Source of the DNA: Bolinopsis microptera
Taxonomy: Eukaryota; Ctenophora; Tentaculata; Lobata; Bolinopsidae
NCBI RefSeq assembly: GCF_026151205.1
Contig: NW_026971842.1
Coordinates: 1 to 31,146 of the forward strand
Reading direction: 5' to 3'
Length of the DNA: 31,146 nt
The translations under genes and the position numbers were made by a program. This document shows, piece after piece, positions 1-10,663 of the stretch. How positions within the stretch are numbered: position 1 is the stretch's first letter; every line of letters starts with the position of its first letter. The notes under the pieces are model-generated. The model had not been told where the DNA came from and did no database searches. It saw only the letters and a program-made list of their open reading frames with translations.

Positions 1-3000
1 ATTTTTTTTAAAGTTTTTAAGGGGGGCAATGGGTTGGAAAAACCAAGATTTATCAATATGCGGAGATTGATCATAAAACAAAGAAACATTTAAAAATCAA
101 AACAAAAAGATAGGAAAAAAAAGAAAAATTTGGGAATTTCATTCAATACATATATGTTAAACAACCAAAGGGAGCGCAACAAGAGAAAAGGGGTTGTACC
201 GAAACCGATATAAGCCTTTCGTGCGAAAAATTGTATCCTAAGCAATTATGAAAAACGGGTTCTAGGCCAAATTATTAATTAAAAACAATACTTGAATAAG
301 TTAAAAACAAATTCAAATAAAAGTCATTTAAATCGAATCAAATGAATCTTTTTTACAATGACAACAGACATCATCTACTGATACAAAAAAACGCCATTTA
401 GGGAGTGGGGGATTTTTTAGGATCCCTTTTAACGATTAAATAAACTCCTTCTATAACGTCCCCTCAAAAAATGTAATAGATTTGTAGTGTTGAAAATTTA
501 TTTTAAAAACCATTTTAAAATTATCAAAATATTTTTAAAAAAATTTTAAAAAAATTAAAAATTAAATGGCTGGGTTTTTTAAAGCCCCATAAATTAACAA
601 TGGGGATTCTTTAAAACAAGAAATTTTCTTTCAAAAAAAAATTTTTAAATTTTTAAATTTTACAAAAATTAAAAATAACGTAAAATATTTTTCCCATTTC
701 GTGTAACTTTTTTTCGGTAAAAAAAATTTGTTTTTTTTTCTTAAAATTTTGTTTTTTCCCTTATTTAGATCTACAAGGGGGAAAAGTAAGGCTCAAAAGC
801 TTTGCCATTCACACCAAAAATGCTAGCTAGATGAATTTTTGAAGACAATCTCATAGTTTAACCAAAAAAAAAAATTTGCATTGTTTGGGGGGTGAAGAGT
901 TTTTAATTTTTGTTAAATTACTATTTTTCCCCTTCAAAATTTTATTGTAGTCTCGTGTGATTGTGAAAAATTAATATGTTCAATTCATTTTACTGGACCC
1001 CCAGCTCCCTGTACGGCAAATTTTTTAAATTTTATAGTTTATGAACATGATCCCCTGGCCCCCCCCCCGGGTAAGGGGGCCCCCGAAAAGGTAAAAAAAA
1101 AAAAATTAATCTTGTAATTCAAAAAATTTTAAAAAAAATCCACAGACTAATAAAACAATAATTTTATGTAAATGTGTGCGATGAACCACCTTTAGAGTTT
1201 TTTTATGGTATTTGATTTTTTTTGCCCCCCCCCCATACGTTGTATGACCCGCCGCGCACTGGTGCGCGGCTCCCCTTGTATCGTTGAAACTCTACAGTGA
1301 AGCGACAGTGGGGGTCATCACGTGATACAAGTGATTATATACGCCATCCGGAACGCTAAATATTATTACGTTACTGTTCCCAGAAACCCTTACTGGATGG
1401 GGCTTAACTTTGAAAGTAAAGAGTTGGAATTATTAGTTTTTTGTAACATGTTCCTCTTTTAAAAGTAACGTTATCGACGCGAGGAAAATTCAAAAGAAAA
1501 AAAAAATTTAGGAAAACAAATTTAAATTTTTGGTATTATTAAAAAACAATCAAAAAATCATATCATAAAAAAAAAACCCCGCGCGTAGGTTTTAAACTGC
1601 CTCAGTAAGGTGAATAATTTAAGCTGAAGGTCCCTGCGCATTTACAGAACCCAGCTGCGATACATGACAGAGGACCTGTGATCCCCAAATTTAATTTTAA
1701 AGTTTTAAAAACATCAACTACGAGTTAAATTATGCTTTTTTGAATTATAAAAGGGGGGTTTTGCCCCAAAGGTATTTATTCATTCATTAAATTAATGGGT
1801 TTTAAAGCGTAATTTAAAACCCATTTTTTAAACTATAAAGCGGGAACGTAGATAATGGAAAATATACCGACAAAAATCCCAAAAGACCCGAGTGCCGCTA
1901 AAACTTTTCCCGGATCTTTTTTTAAACCGAAGGCTATCCCCATTTTTATCATGCGCATTTTTAAAGTCTGATAATTTTTTTGGTTTTTATCTCTGCAAGC
2001 TTTCCCCTTGGTAAAAGGAAAAAATTTTTTGAGAAAAGACAATTTTTTTTATTTATCACCAATTAAAATACAAAAAACAATAAAAAATATCCGAAAATTT
2101 GATTAAAAATTAAATGATACAAGTATGCTAGCAGCTGGGCGCACTTAATTGAAAATATCACCCCCTGTTAAAATGGGTTTTTTTTACCACACCGCCACTC
2201 ACTTTTTATTTTTTTGGGTTTGATTAAAATGCCCCCCAATCCTTCGCAGCTCGGTGGCACAGTGGGGCATCTCCCCGACTCCCGAAGGATTGATGCAAAA
2301 CAACAAGACACGCCAAAAACGGCTTTTTCCCTGAGTGATGTTAACGATATTTTAAAATTTCCCCTTTTTTCTTTATTATTCACGTGACCGAAATAGTTTA
2401 AAAAAAAAGGAGAAAAACATTTTTAAAAATACAAAAAAAGGGTATCACTTTACAGGATTGAATTTAAATATATCAAAAGATAAAGAGGAATTTTTTTTCC
2501 CTTTGAATAAATCAACAGATAAATTTTTTGAAAATACTTGACAAACAAACATCACACTATCGTCAAAACATGTTGCAAGGCCATCTTCAGTAAAATAAAG
2601 ATAAGAGTTTATAACTACATCCCAACTTTAGAGACGGAAACCACATTAACTAAATTTTTCCAATCAAAAAAAAGGGGTTTTTATACAAAAAAAAAAGGTT
2701 TATGCACTGCTGCGAGACAATTAAACCTACAAGCAGGTTAGAAAAATTTTAAAAAGGGAATGAGTTAAATTTTGAACATGATACCCCAAAAAAAATATTG
2801 CCTGTGTCTGCAAAGTTTTTCAGAGGGCTTCCAAAATTTGTGGGGAAAAGATAAAAAAAAATACAAATAAATTTAAATAAAAAACTGAAAATTAATGTCC
2901 ATACAGATCTTATATCGAAATCAGCCTTCAAAACATTTTCTTAAATTATCTTTCTTAAACCGTTCAATTGAAATTTAATTAAAATATATGATGACCGGGA

Positions 3001-3400
3001 CAATGATAATTTTAAATTTACAATGTTTTTAATTTAGGGTTTTTGGGCCGTCGATCTGGAATGATCAGCAATCTTTAACGTTAAAATGAACAAGAATAGT
3101 TAAGAACCTCCCAAAAATCATATTTTTAAACAAAAAAAATATTGAACAATTAAACCGTGGGACCCCTTTTGAAACATCCAAATTTAGAGTGCAGAGTGCA
3201 TGTTTACTGATTACAGCACGAGGGGTGAAAAAAAGACAAACCCCGTGTGTTGATTAGTTTAAAAAGAGGAAATATTTATAAAACATTGTGCACTTTTGCA
3301 TTTAAGTTTTAATTTTTAAGATTTTTGTGTAGGGCCTTTTTTTTAAACCTAAAAAAATGCATTCTTAATACTTGGTAGCTGGGGAAAACGTGCTAGTTGT
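1..3400. other. Homopolymer-rich sequence with no recognisable gene
   Basis: This stretch is dominated by runs of A, T, G and C, including long C runs near 1060-1085 and 1225-1235, and AT-rich filler. No open frame in it resembles a protein family; the longest are about 70 codons and look like chance. The abundance of long single-base runs is unlike the rest of the window and suggests a poorly resolved contig end or uncorrected long-read sequence rather than biology. Small true features could be hidden by indels here. Confidence 0.6.
2244..2296 (+). repeat. Possible head of a tRNA-derived SINE
   Basis: The segment contains tggcacagtgg, which fits the tRNA A-box pattern TGGCNNAGTGG. It is followed by gcatct and gactcccga at about the spacing of a D-arm and anticodon loop, as in many tRNA-headed SINEs. 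A clean B-box is not visible; ggattgatgc downstream is only a weak counterpart. The surrounding sequence looks error-prone, so a damaged SINE head is possible but a functional tRNA gene is unlikely. Confidence 0.25.
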
Positions 3401-4670
3401 CGAAATAAAGGGGAGTCGTTCCTGACAAGTTACATGATGCGATAGATTTGATGCAGCTCAGCACTCAGCAGCCACTCTTCAAATAGAGTGTTTCAGCTTT
3501 CTGCAATCTGCAGTTCAAATGTTTTCGCCCAGCTTTTTCTTTTCATCGTGGTTATAGAAGACAGACCTGAAGAAATACTAGCATAATGATAATATAGGTA
3601 ACATGTCCAGAATGAGTAAAATTGTATTATCGGCAAATTTACTTATGTGAAAACTCCAACAGGGTGGCGCTGGCCCAGAAGTAACTGCACACAAAGCAAC
3701 CCTTTAATGATCACGCACGTAATTTGTGTGAAAATATGTAACTCATTTAACGAAGTCAGTGAAAAGAACCTACCTTTATTTACCAATGTCGATTTTTTGC
3801 TTGTGATGAAGTAGTCCTCGCAAATGTGAGATATGTATTGAGTTTGTTTTTAAAAGTAGGATTGTAGTCTTAGTCGATGTATAGCGACGGTAGTTTACCA
3901 GCAGCTCCCTGTACAAATAGAAATGTGGTTTTTATATAATATTACTAGTAAATTAATGAGTACAATGCAGGAATAAAAAAAATGTGTCTTAAATGTTTTA
4001 TATTAAATGTGTTATAATTATATTAACCACCTTATATTCGTATAATATGTACTCACAAACAATGATAGTCCCAACTGTTTTTAATTGCTTATAATTTAAA
4101 CCTTCTTATTAAATAATTTAGATGACTGTGTCTGATCTAAAATTGCACGAGAAATAGAGAAAATTAGTCTCAGACAGAACTCGACCGGATATAACCGGCG
4201 CAGCCGGAATACCGGCTGGTATTGGCGATTTGTACCGTACCGGCCGGGATTTTTGGTTTTAGCCGGATTTTTTCCAAAATAAATTCAGTTTTTCTCAACG
4301 TTAATTTGAGTCCAAAATTAACAAATCTGTGAACATTTCCTAAAACATTTGACGAAGTCATTGAACAATGGAGACTGGAGTCAATCAATATTTAACATAA
4401 TCATGGGTGTACGAATTATGGACTTCTTTCTGACTTATGACTTAATTATTGTGACTAAGTGTCACGGCTCACGGTCTTGTGTTACCGAGGGACAAGTAAA
4501 ACAGAGTTCTCCGGGTAAAGAAAGCATTAATAAATGCTATTCAGTATTCATCCTATTCAATTATTCAGGTAAGGTGATGTAAACTGTAAAAGTGATAAGC
4601 TCCAACGTCAAACACCATGTTCAATTAAATAAGTTTAAGTAACCAATACCAGATCACAGGATTGTTATAG
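3401..4670. other. Non-coding stretch, nothing recognised
   Basis: No ORF here resembles a known family and no terminal repeats were found. A short CCGG-rich patch at about 4180-4260 stands out from the AT-rich surroundings by its repeated ccgg tetramers (for example accggc, gccgg, accggcc). It may be a relic of a repeat, but I cannot assign it. Confidence 0.5.
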
Positions 4671-5270
4671 TTACGGAGACTGTTGGAAACGATGCAAACC
4701 AGGATCGGACTCCTATCAGAAATAGTCGACCACCGGTCCAGCCTCCCTCAAACTCAAATGCCCTACCACTACCCCAGACCACCTCCACCTCTTCAGCCAG
4801 GAACAGGGCTCCCACTATACCACTACCAGCAGTTCCTACCGCCTCAGAGGATACACTGCACGTGCCCGTTATTCCTCTTGCCTCGTCTTAAATGTCCAGT
4901 CCATGAATCCTAGTGCATCAAGTGCGAGTATATGGGAAGTGCCAAAAATCTCAGCTCTTATTCAGGAGAAATCCAAAAACCACTCGTTACCGTTTATTGC
5001 ACTTACGGAAACGTGGCCTCAAGTCTACATGTCAGACAAATACAAAATGTGCATCACCTCTTTCTCCTGCTGAGCAGAACCTCCCCCTTAAAAGTAAACA
5101 AATCTGCATCGCCTCCCAACGACAATCCAGATATATTAAGCAGCAGAGACAATCATTTAAGGAGACTTCGATATCTATCAGGATCATGATTATACTGCCT
5201 GAGAACTCAGCACTTCAGGATGAAACATATAATATTTGGTTTTCTCGATTTCATTCATATTTAGACAGAA
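4671..5270 (+). pseudogene. LINE ORF2 fragment, endonuclease N-terminus (copy 1)
   Basis: Read across frames, this segment encodes a proline- and serine-rich stretch (4683-4870), then the start of an apurinic-endonuclease-like domain of a non-LTR retrotransposon. A LNVQSM-type start is followed by ALTETW at about 5000-5020, the motif carrying the catalytic glutamate of CR1/L2/jockey-type endonucleases. A vestige of the later GDFN motif (read as GDFD) lies near 5160-5175, after a large part of the domain has been lost. Frameshifts and stops break it, and no reverse transcriptase follows. It lies partly inside the first copy of a 1.1-kb duplication; the proline-rich part before 4821 is absent from the second copy. 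The family is clear from the ETW motif; the clade is uncertain. Confidence 0.6.
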
Positions 5271-5929
5271 GTCCGTGTAGATAATTGGTTATAGAATAAT
5301 TGGATATAATTTTATGCGAAGTTGTGTCTGCGAAAATATACGTGTGAACTGGTCATCCCGCAAATGCTGAAAAAGTAGATGTTACCTATCATAAAATAAC
5401 CGCTCGCACCGTACAGTGTACACGACAGAGTTGTGACTGCGTTTACAAATTATTTATCATATTGATGTGTTGCCATGGCAACCGAAACTCCATCGGAAGA
5501 TCGGCCTGTAAGGGCATAATCATGATAATACACAGTATCAAAACATTGCCATTGATATCATAGCAACATTCCAGAGATTAGATTATGTGTGTGTAAGAAA
5601 ATGTATGTTATAGTATTATACAGTCTGCTAGAACATTCCGTTTTACACATGGTGGCCGATAACAACTTGTTTAATTTATCTCCGAATTACACACAAATTT
5701 CTGAAAGTTTCGTAGACTTAAATCAATTACAGAGGGTGTGGCTATTGGCCAGCCCCTCTATTTCACTATTATGGTTGAAACTATAAGAATACAGATTATA
5801 TTGTTACAGTGATTTTACAAAAGTCGAAACAGTAAACACCAATTTGTAGGATACTTTAAATCACACCAAAATTGGTCCCAGAATGCAATGAAATCTGATG
5901 GCGTCCTTTCAGTGAAAAAGAGGCCACAC
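4821..5929. repeat. 1.1-kb direct repeat, copy 1
   Basis: This segment of 1109 bp recurs almost unchanged at 6059-7164. By eye the copies differ at only about seven places, several of them single-base indels (for example an extra A near 4913 and an extra G near 5514). The repeat holds the LINE endonuclease fragment, an X-box-like palindrome and most of a MITE. The copies are separated by 129 bp. High identity implies a recent duplication, or an assembly duplication of two alleles. Confidence 0.9.
5469..5482. promoter_or_regulatory. X-box-like palindrome (copy 1)
   Basis: The 14-bp perfect palindrome gttgccatggcaac matches the consensus bound by RFX transcription factors (GTNRCC, short spacer, RGYAAC). 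No adjacent gene is visible, so a regulatory role is inference only. It recurs at 6706-6719 because it lies in the 1.1-kb duplication. Confidence 0.3.
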
Positions 5930-5942
5930 TCTCTGTAATTGA
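5722..5942. mobile_element. 221-bp MITE flanked by TTAA
   Basis: Near-perfect terminal inverted repeats of about 22 bp lie at 5722-5743 and 5921-5942; the left one runs tcaattacagagggtgtggc from 5723. The element is bordered by TTAA at 5718-5721 and 5943-5946, fitting a TTAA target-site duplication. It encodes no protein. TTAA duplication is typical of piggyBac-like and some other cut-and-paste families, but the ends do not let me assign a superfamily. The second copy at 6957-7164 lacks the end of the right terminal repeat because the larger duplication stops inside it. Confidence 0.6.
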
Positions 5943-5991
5943 TTAAAGTTTACGAGACCTTTAGAAAATGAGTTATATAACTTGCAACTTA

Positions 5992-6033
5992 AACTAAGAT
6001 AAATTGAGTATTTATACTCAATTTATCTTAGTT
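5992..6033. repeat. Perfect 20-bp hairpin with 2-nt loop
   Basis: The left arm aactaagataaattgagtat (5992-6011) is exactly complementary to the right arm at 6014-6033, leaving only tt as loop. It sits in the 129-bp spacer between the two copies of the 1.1-kb duplication. Such long AT-rich palindromes can extrude cruciforms and promote breakage or template switching, so it may have taken part in the duplication. Confidence 0.9.
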
Positions 6034-6074
6034 GCATGAGTAATATATATATACTACCCACTACCAGCAGTTCC

Positions 6075-6510
6075 TACCGCCTCAGAGGATACACTGCACG
6101 TGCCCGTTATTCCTCATGCCTCGTCTTAAATGTCCAGTCCATGAATCCTGTGCATCAAGTGCGAGTATATGGGAAGTGCCAAAAATCTCAGCTCTTATTC
6201 AGGAGAAATCCAAAAACCACTCGTTACCGTTTATTGCACTTACGGAAACGTGGCTCAAGTCCTACATGTCAGACAAATACAAAATGTGCATCACCTCTTT
6301 CTCCTGCTGAGCAGAACCTCCCCCTTAAAAGTAAACAAATCTGCATCGCCTCCCAACGACAATCCAGATATATTAAGCAGCAGAGACAATCATTTAAGGA
6401 GACTTCGATATCTATCAGGATCATGATTATACTGCCTGAGAACTCAGCACTTCAGGATGAAACATATAATATTTGGTTTTCTCGATTTCATTCATATTTA
6501 GACAGAAGTC
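6075..6510 (+). pseudogene. LINE ORF2 fragment, endonuclease N-terminus (copy 2)
   Basis: This is the duplicated endonuclease fragment. In this copy the frame 6116-6310 carries ALTETW followed by LKSYMSD, the more typical form of the motif, where copy 1 reads PQVYMSD after a compensating pair of indels. A stop follows shortly, and the GDFN vestige lies in another frame near 6400. No reverse transcriptase is attached. It is a dead fragment. Confidence 0.6.
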
Positions 6511-6705
6511 CGTGTAGATAATTGGTTATAGAATAATTGGATATAATTTTATGCGAAGTTGTGTCTGCGAAAATATACGTGTGAACTGGTCATCCCGCAA
6601 ATGCTGAAAAAGTAGATGTTACCTATCATAAAATAACCGCTCGCACCGTACAGTGTACACGACAGAGTTGTGACTGCGTTTACAAATTATTTATCATATT
6701 GATGT

Positions 6706-6719
6706 GTTGCCATGGCAAC
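6706..6719. promoter_or_regulatory. X-box-like palindrome (copy 2)
   Basis: This is the second occurrence of gttgccatggcaac, duplicated with its flanks. No neighbouring gene supports a function. Confidence 0.25.
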
Positions 6720-7164
6720 CGAAACTCCATCGGAAGATCGGCCTGTAAGGCATAATCATGATAATACACAGTATCAAAACATTGCCATTGATATCATAGC
6801 AACATTCCAGAGATTAGATTATGTGTGTGTAAGAAAATGTATGTTATAGTATTATACAGTCTGCTAGAACATTCCGTTTACACATGGTGGCCGATAACAA
6901 CTTGTTTAATTTATCTCCGAATTACACACAAATTTCTGAAAGTTTCGTAGACTTAAATCAATTACAGAGGGTGTGGCTATTGGCCAGCCCCTCTATTTCA
7001 CTATTATGGTTGAAACTATAAGAATACAGATTATATTGTTACAGTGATTTTACAAAAGTCGAAACAGTAAACACCAATTTGTAGGATACTTTAAATCACA
7101 CCAAAATTGGTCCCAGAATGCAATGAAATCTGATGGCGTCTTTTCAGTGAAAAAGAGGCCACAC

Positions 7165-8236
7165 CCTTGGTCGTATAATAACAAATAAAAATGAGTTAAG
7201 ACTACAAAAACGGTCGATAGAACCTAATTATAATACCTGTATCGAGAACTCGACTTCAATGCACTGATAGCGTTGGTACTAACATTCTATCAAATTATGT
7301 CATATCTTGAGACTTGATAGCTGCCTGAAACAGTTTTGAGTCAACATTATCGTGATATTCTAGAAATTGAAACCAATTCTCAACTTTAAAAAAGCAGGTT
7401 TCAATAAATGCCATAGAATTAAATTCTACCTTTTTAAATTTTAAGAATTTGTTGATTTATTAAAATTCTGTCTCAATTAATATATAAGGGTACATGCAAT
7501 GTATTTCGACACGCACTGTAGACTCACTTATTGGATTCGTGCTAGATGCTGTGTACGTCACCCTCTTAACCACCTCTATGGCGAAGATGAGGATGGTAAG
7601 TGCAAGTACAGTAATGTGAGGAGAGGATGGGTATCATTTAGCACATTTTTGCTGTAGGTGTAAAGTAGCTCTTAGTCAAGGAGTATATAAATGACGGCAC
7701 GACAAGGTTCTGCAACAGATCTCTGAACATGTTATCTTGTGAGCGCCGAGTGAACACTTATAAGAACAAGGCCAGCGATGTAAGACAGTATCATTGACTT
7801 AGTCCATGCTGGGAGGAAAAAAGCAAGTACAGACGACCGAAAGGAGTCGTGGTTTGGGATCCTGAGTGGGTCTCGATATTGGATAGTGCTTTTATATATC
7901 GGACCTTATGATATTCTCAAGGTCACTAAGACGGCACAGTCTTATGGCGGGAGGTAACGGTACCATCTAAAGAGCAGATTGCTGAATCATACAAGTAAAA
8001 ACTCTACCGGTACAGCAGTCTTACTGCGATTTTTACGTGGGAAACATCGTATAATACACACGCTATACACTCTAGTTTTATAGCAGCTACTGATATGATG
8101 CGGCAGTATTAATAAGCATACAAATTCAGCGCAAAAAATTGTAAAGACGACACAAATTCATGCGGGATGTTAATAAATGTGTCCATGTTGAACTCAAACT
8201 CCGACAGAATAATATTTCAAATCGGATATATTATAA
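7165..8236. other. Non-coding stretch, nothing recognised
   Basis: About 1.1 kb without a protein-like frame, clear inverted ends or tandem repeats. It separates the duplicated LINE fragment from the TIR element that starts at 8237. Confidence 0.5.
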
Positions 8237-9143
8237 GGGGTCATTCATAATAACTAAGTATTTCTTAAGTAAATACTCGCTAGTAATTACTTAGATTTTC
8301 CTGAGTCTCAAAATCGGTATTCACAAAGTTTGAGCATTTACTGCCCAGTAAAAACTAATACTCAAGCTGAATTCATCGTGAGTATGACTTACATTCAAGT
8401 AAATACTCACTAAAATGCTCTCAAACTAGCACTCAAATACTCAAATGATTGAGTACGGTAAGCTCAATTATATGTTAACTATCAATGGTGGTTGGAAATT
8501 GCATTTCATATTAGCAATTAGCAGTGTACGTTTGTTTTCACTGTTCAACCTATTACAATCATCTCGGTACGCAATTTTTATCGTTAGTCCTAGCCAAAGC
8601 TTTCAGAGAGGTTTTTTATAACTATTTTTTGAATTGATGACTGATCTGGCGATCTGCGTTACTTGGCTCCTGAATGTCGTGGGGACACCATTTTATACCA
8701 AGCTTATACTCTAGCGTGTTTATTTTTCTGGGAAAATTTGCAAAAACGTCATCCAATCGGGACAAAATATATTAGAGCTTTTGTACTGGCAGTGAGGAGT
8801 CGTCCCTGAAAATTTGAAGAAGGGAAGTTATTGACGTTAAAAGTCGTTGAGCAATAGGTGAGAAAATGATTTGAGAATGTGAATTCGGTTCTCACATTTT
8901 GAGCATGAGTTTTGTTCATTTGCTAACTTTATGAATACCAATCTTGAGTTAGTTTTGGGTGACGAGTAAATACTAACTTTATGAATACCGATTTGAGTGC
9001 TAGTTCCAACTCTGAGCATTTACTAGCGACAAAATACTCAGCCCAGCAAATACTTAACTTTACGAATACCAAAAGCGAATTTGATCTCAAAATCTAAGAT
9101 TATCTCACAATTTGAGTCTGAGTTTTCGTTTATGAATGACCCC
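8237..9143. mobile_element. 907-bp non-autonomous DNA transposon with GGGGTCATTCATAA ends
   Basis: The two ends carry an exact 14-bp terminal inverted repeat, ggggtcattcataa (8237-8250, complement at 9130-9143). The element is flanked on both sides by tataa (8232-8236 and 9144-9148), which reads as a 5-bp target-site duplication or as TA within a longer match. Inside, a 15-17-bp motif close to ctaactttatgaatacc occurs at 8923-8939, 8973-8989 and 9053-9070, and inverted as ggtattcacaaagtt at 8316-8330. Many gagtatttact-like words fill the subterminal regions. Such arrays usually serve as transposase binding sites. No transposase frame is present. The superfamily is not certain. Confidence 0.65.
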
Positions 9144-10440
9144 TATAATTAATCAAATGGTATCTGCTCATGTTCCGTCTATATAAACTACAAAACTTAA
9201 TAAATTAGTGAAGTTCTGAAACAAAGATCACGACTAGGTTTTATCAAAATTGAAAAGAAAACCGATTGAAGTGCACTAGAGATATAGTTTAAGTTTAAAG
9301 GGTCATCATTACTAAAATCTCTTCCTAGCTCCTAGCAATCAAGTTGTTAATCCTAGTTCTACACCTAAACAAGTACAAAATTACAGCCTTACATTTTGAA
9401 ATTTTTCGATATCCAGCTCAACATAAGACTTCGATACCAATAATGCATAATGGGTACATACCGATGATCGGTGTTCGTAAATATTTGATTATTTATAGTA
9501 TTGAAGTTTAAAATCTTCCTAATTATGTAAGAATAATAAAAGGAATCACGTACTAGTGTGCTGTTACGAAAAACAACTATTTAATAAAAATAAATTAACA
9601 GTATTCGAGTACAAAAATACAAACTCCAACATAATCGACAGACAAACTCAATAAATGAAGATTTCGTCGTGAAACGAGCTATATATACAGCTATAACGTA
9701 GCGCTCGACTCCAGTCTGAACCAAAATTAAGTCGCGTTCGTAGGAAATTGACCACCAGCTGCTGGTGGTTCGAATGTTGGTTTGCACACTACTTAACTGT
9801 GGTTGCGAGAAGCATTATTTGATGCGCGCGCGACCCAGTAGTGCATCGCGCTACAACACAGTTGGTGAACGGACCCAGGCGCTGTTAAGCTTTTATGAGC
9901 CCTGGTTGACTGCTGAGAGTGGCGAAGGGGCTGATATTAATTTTATCTTATTTTAACCTAGATTCCAATAAAATTTTAGTTTTGTGTTATAATTATATGA
10001 TTTTTATGCGATATTTAAGTTACAGCTGCTCGCAATACATTATTGCTTAAAAATTGTTAAATATGCTCGCTATACGCTTAATTTTAAATACCGTATGTAT
10101 ATATACATATCAGCTCATAATACCAAATAACAATAATAAATAAATTAAAAGCATTGAAGAGGTCCAAAACCAATTCAAGCATGACACAAAGTTGAATACA
10201 TTTTCATCGGAAGCTGCAAGCTTATTAACGTTTGATTCCGTACGTTCATGATCCGTTATTATGCATTCACCTTCAGGCGGTGTCGACGGATCATGCGAAA
10301 AGGGTTTTTGACAGGCTGTGCCCTTACCATAATTAAACTGAACCATTGCCTGATACGATGTAAACAAGTGTGTTGGATAGGTGAGCCGCGCAAGCGCTCG
10401 CGCATTTGTGTCGCTCTGACAAATAGCACTTGAATAATTT
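9144..10440. other. Non-coding stretch, nothing recognised
   Basis: No protein-like frame is seen; ORFs of 60-85 codons are present but resemble nothing. A 17-bp near-palindrome ccaccagctgctggtgg lies at about 9751-9767, and a small GC-rich patch (gcgcaagcgctcgcgc) at about 10388-10403. Neither could be tied to a function. Confidence 0.45.
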
Positions 10441-10663
10441 AGCTACCAAGACGTAAATCGCGCGTTACGTAAAGTATTATTTTTCCCTTCGGATAAAGTG
10501 AACGTTACACCCGCGTGTAACCTGCTTTAATGTTTTGTGTGCATGTGTGGTGGAGTGAGTGTATAATGTAATGATTGAATGAATCTTTTTTCTTTTGTGG
10601 TGCATATATGATGTGAGTGACAGGTGTAAAATCTAAAATATATAAATATAAATGGGGGTCTTT
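10441..10663 (-). other. Probable 3' untranslated part of the LINE fragment
   Basis: This sequence follows the stop of the minus-strand LINE fragment at 10664 and has no coding signal. It includes a small hairpin, gttacac-ccgc-gtgtaac, at 10504-10521. No poly(A) tail or tail repeat was found to mark the 3' end, so the boundary is a guess. Confidence 0.3.

Larger units (their letters stand above)
6059..7164. repeat. 1.1-kb direct repeat, copy 2
   Basis: This is the second copy of 4821-5929. The match begins at the same cactaccagcag sequence and ends at ggccacac, inside the right terminal repeat of the embedded MITE. Beyond that point the two copies have unrelated flanks. The small indels between copies fall in homopolymers or in the decayed LINE frame, fitting relaxed constraint or consensus errors. 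Confidence 0.9.

Noticed and set aside
1003-3914. Shared word agctccctgtac near 1003 and 3903
   Set aside because: A 12-bp match is expected by chance in a 31-kb window, and the flanks do not match.
5589-5786. Plus-strand ORF of 65 codons
   Set aside because: It runs into the MITE and is disrupted in the near-identical second copy, so it is not conserved even there.
9751-9780. ggttcgaat after a palindrome, resembling a tRNA T-loop
   Set aside because: The flanking bases do not form a T-stem, and no A-box or acceptor stem is found at the right distance.
10110-10367. Minus-strand ORF of 85 codons ending in a hydrophobic stretch
   Set aside because: No domain, no homology recognised and no splice context; length is within chance for this composition.
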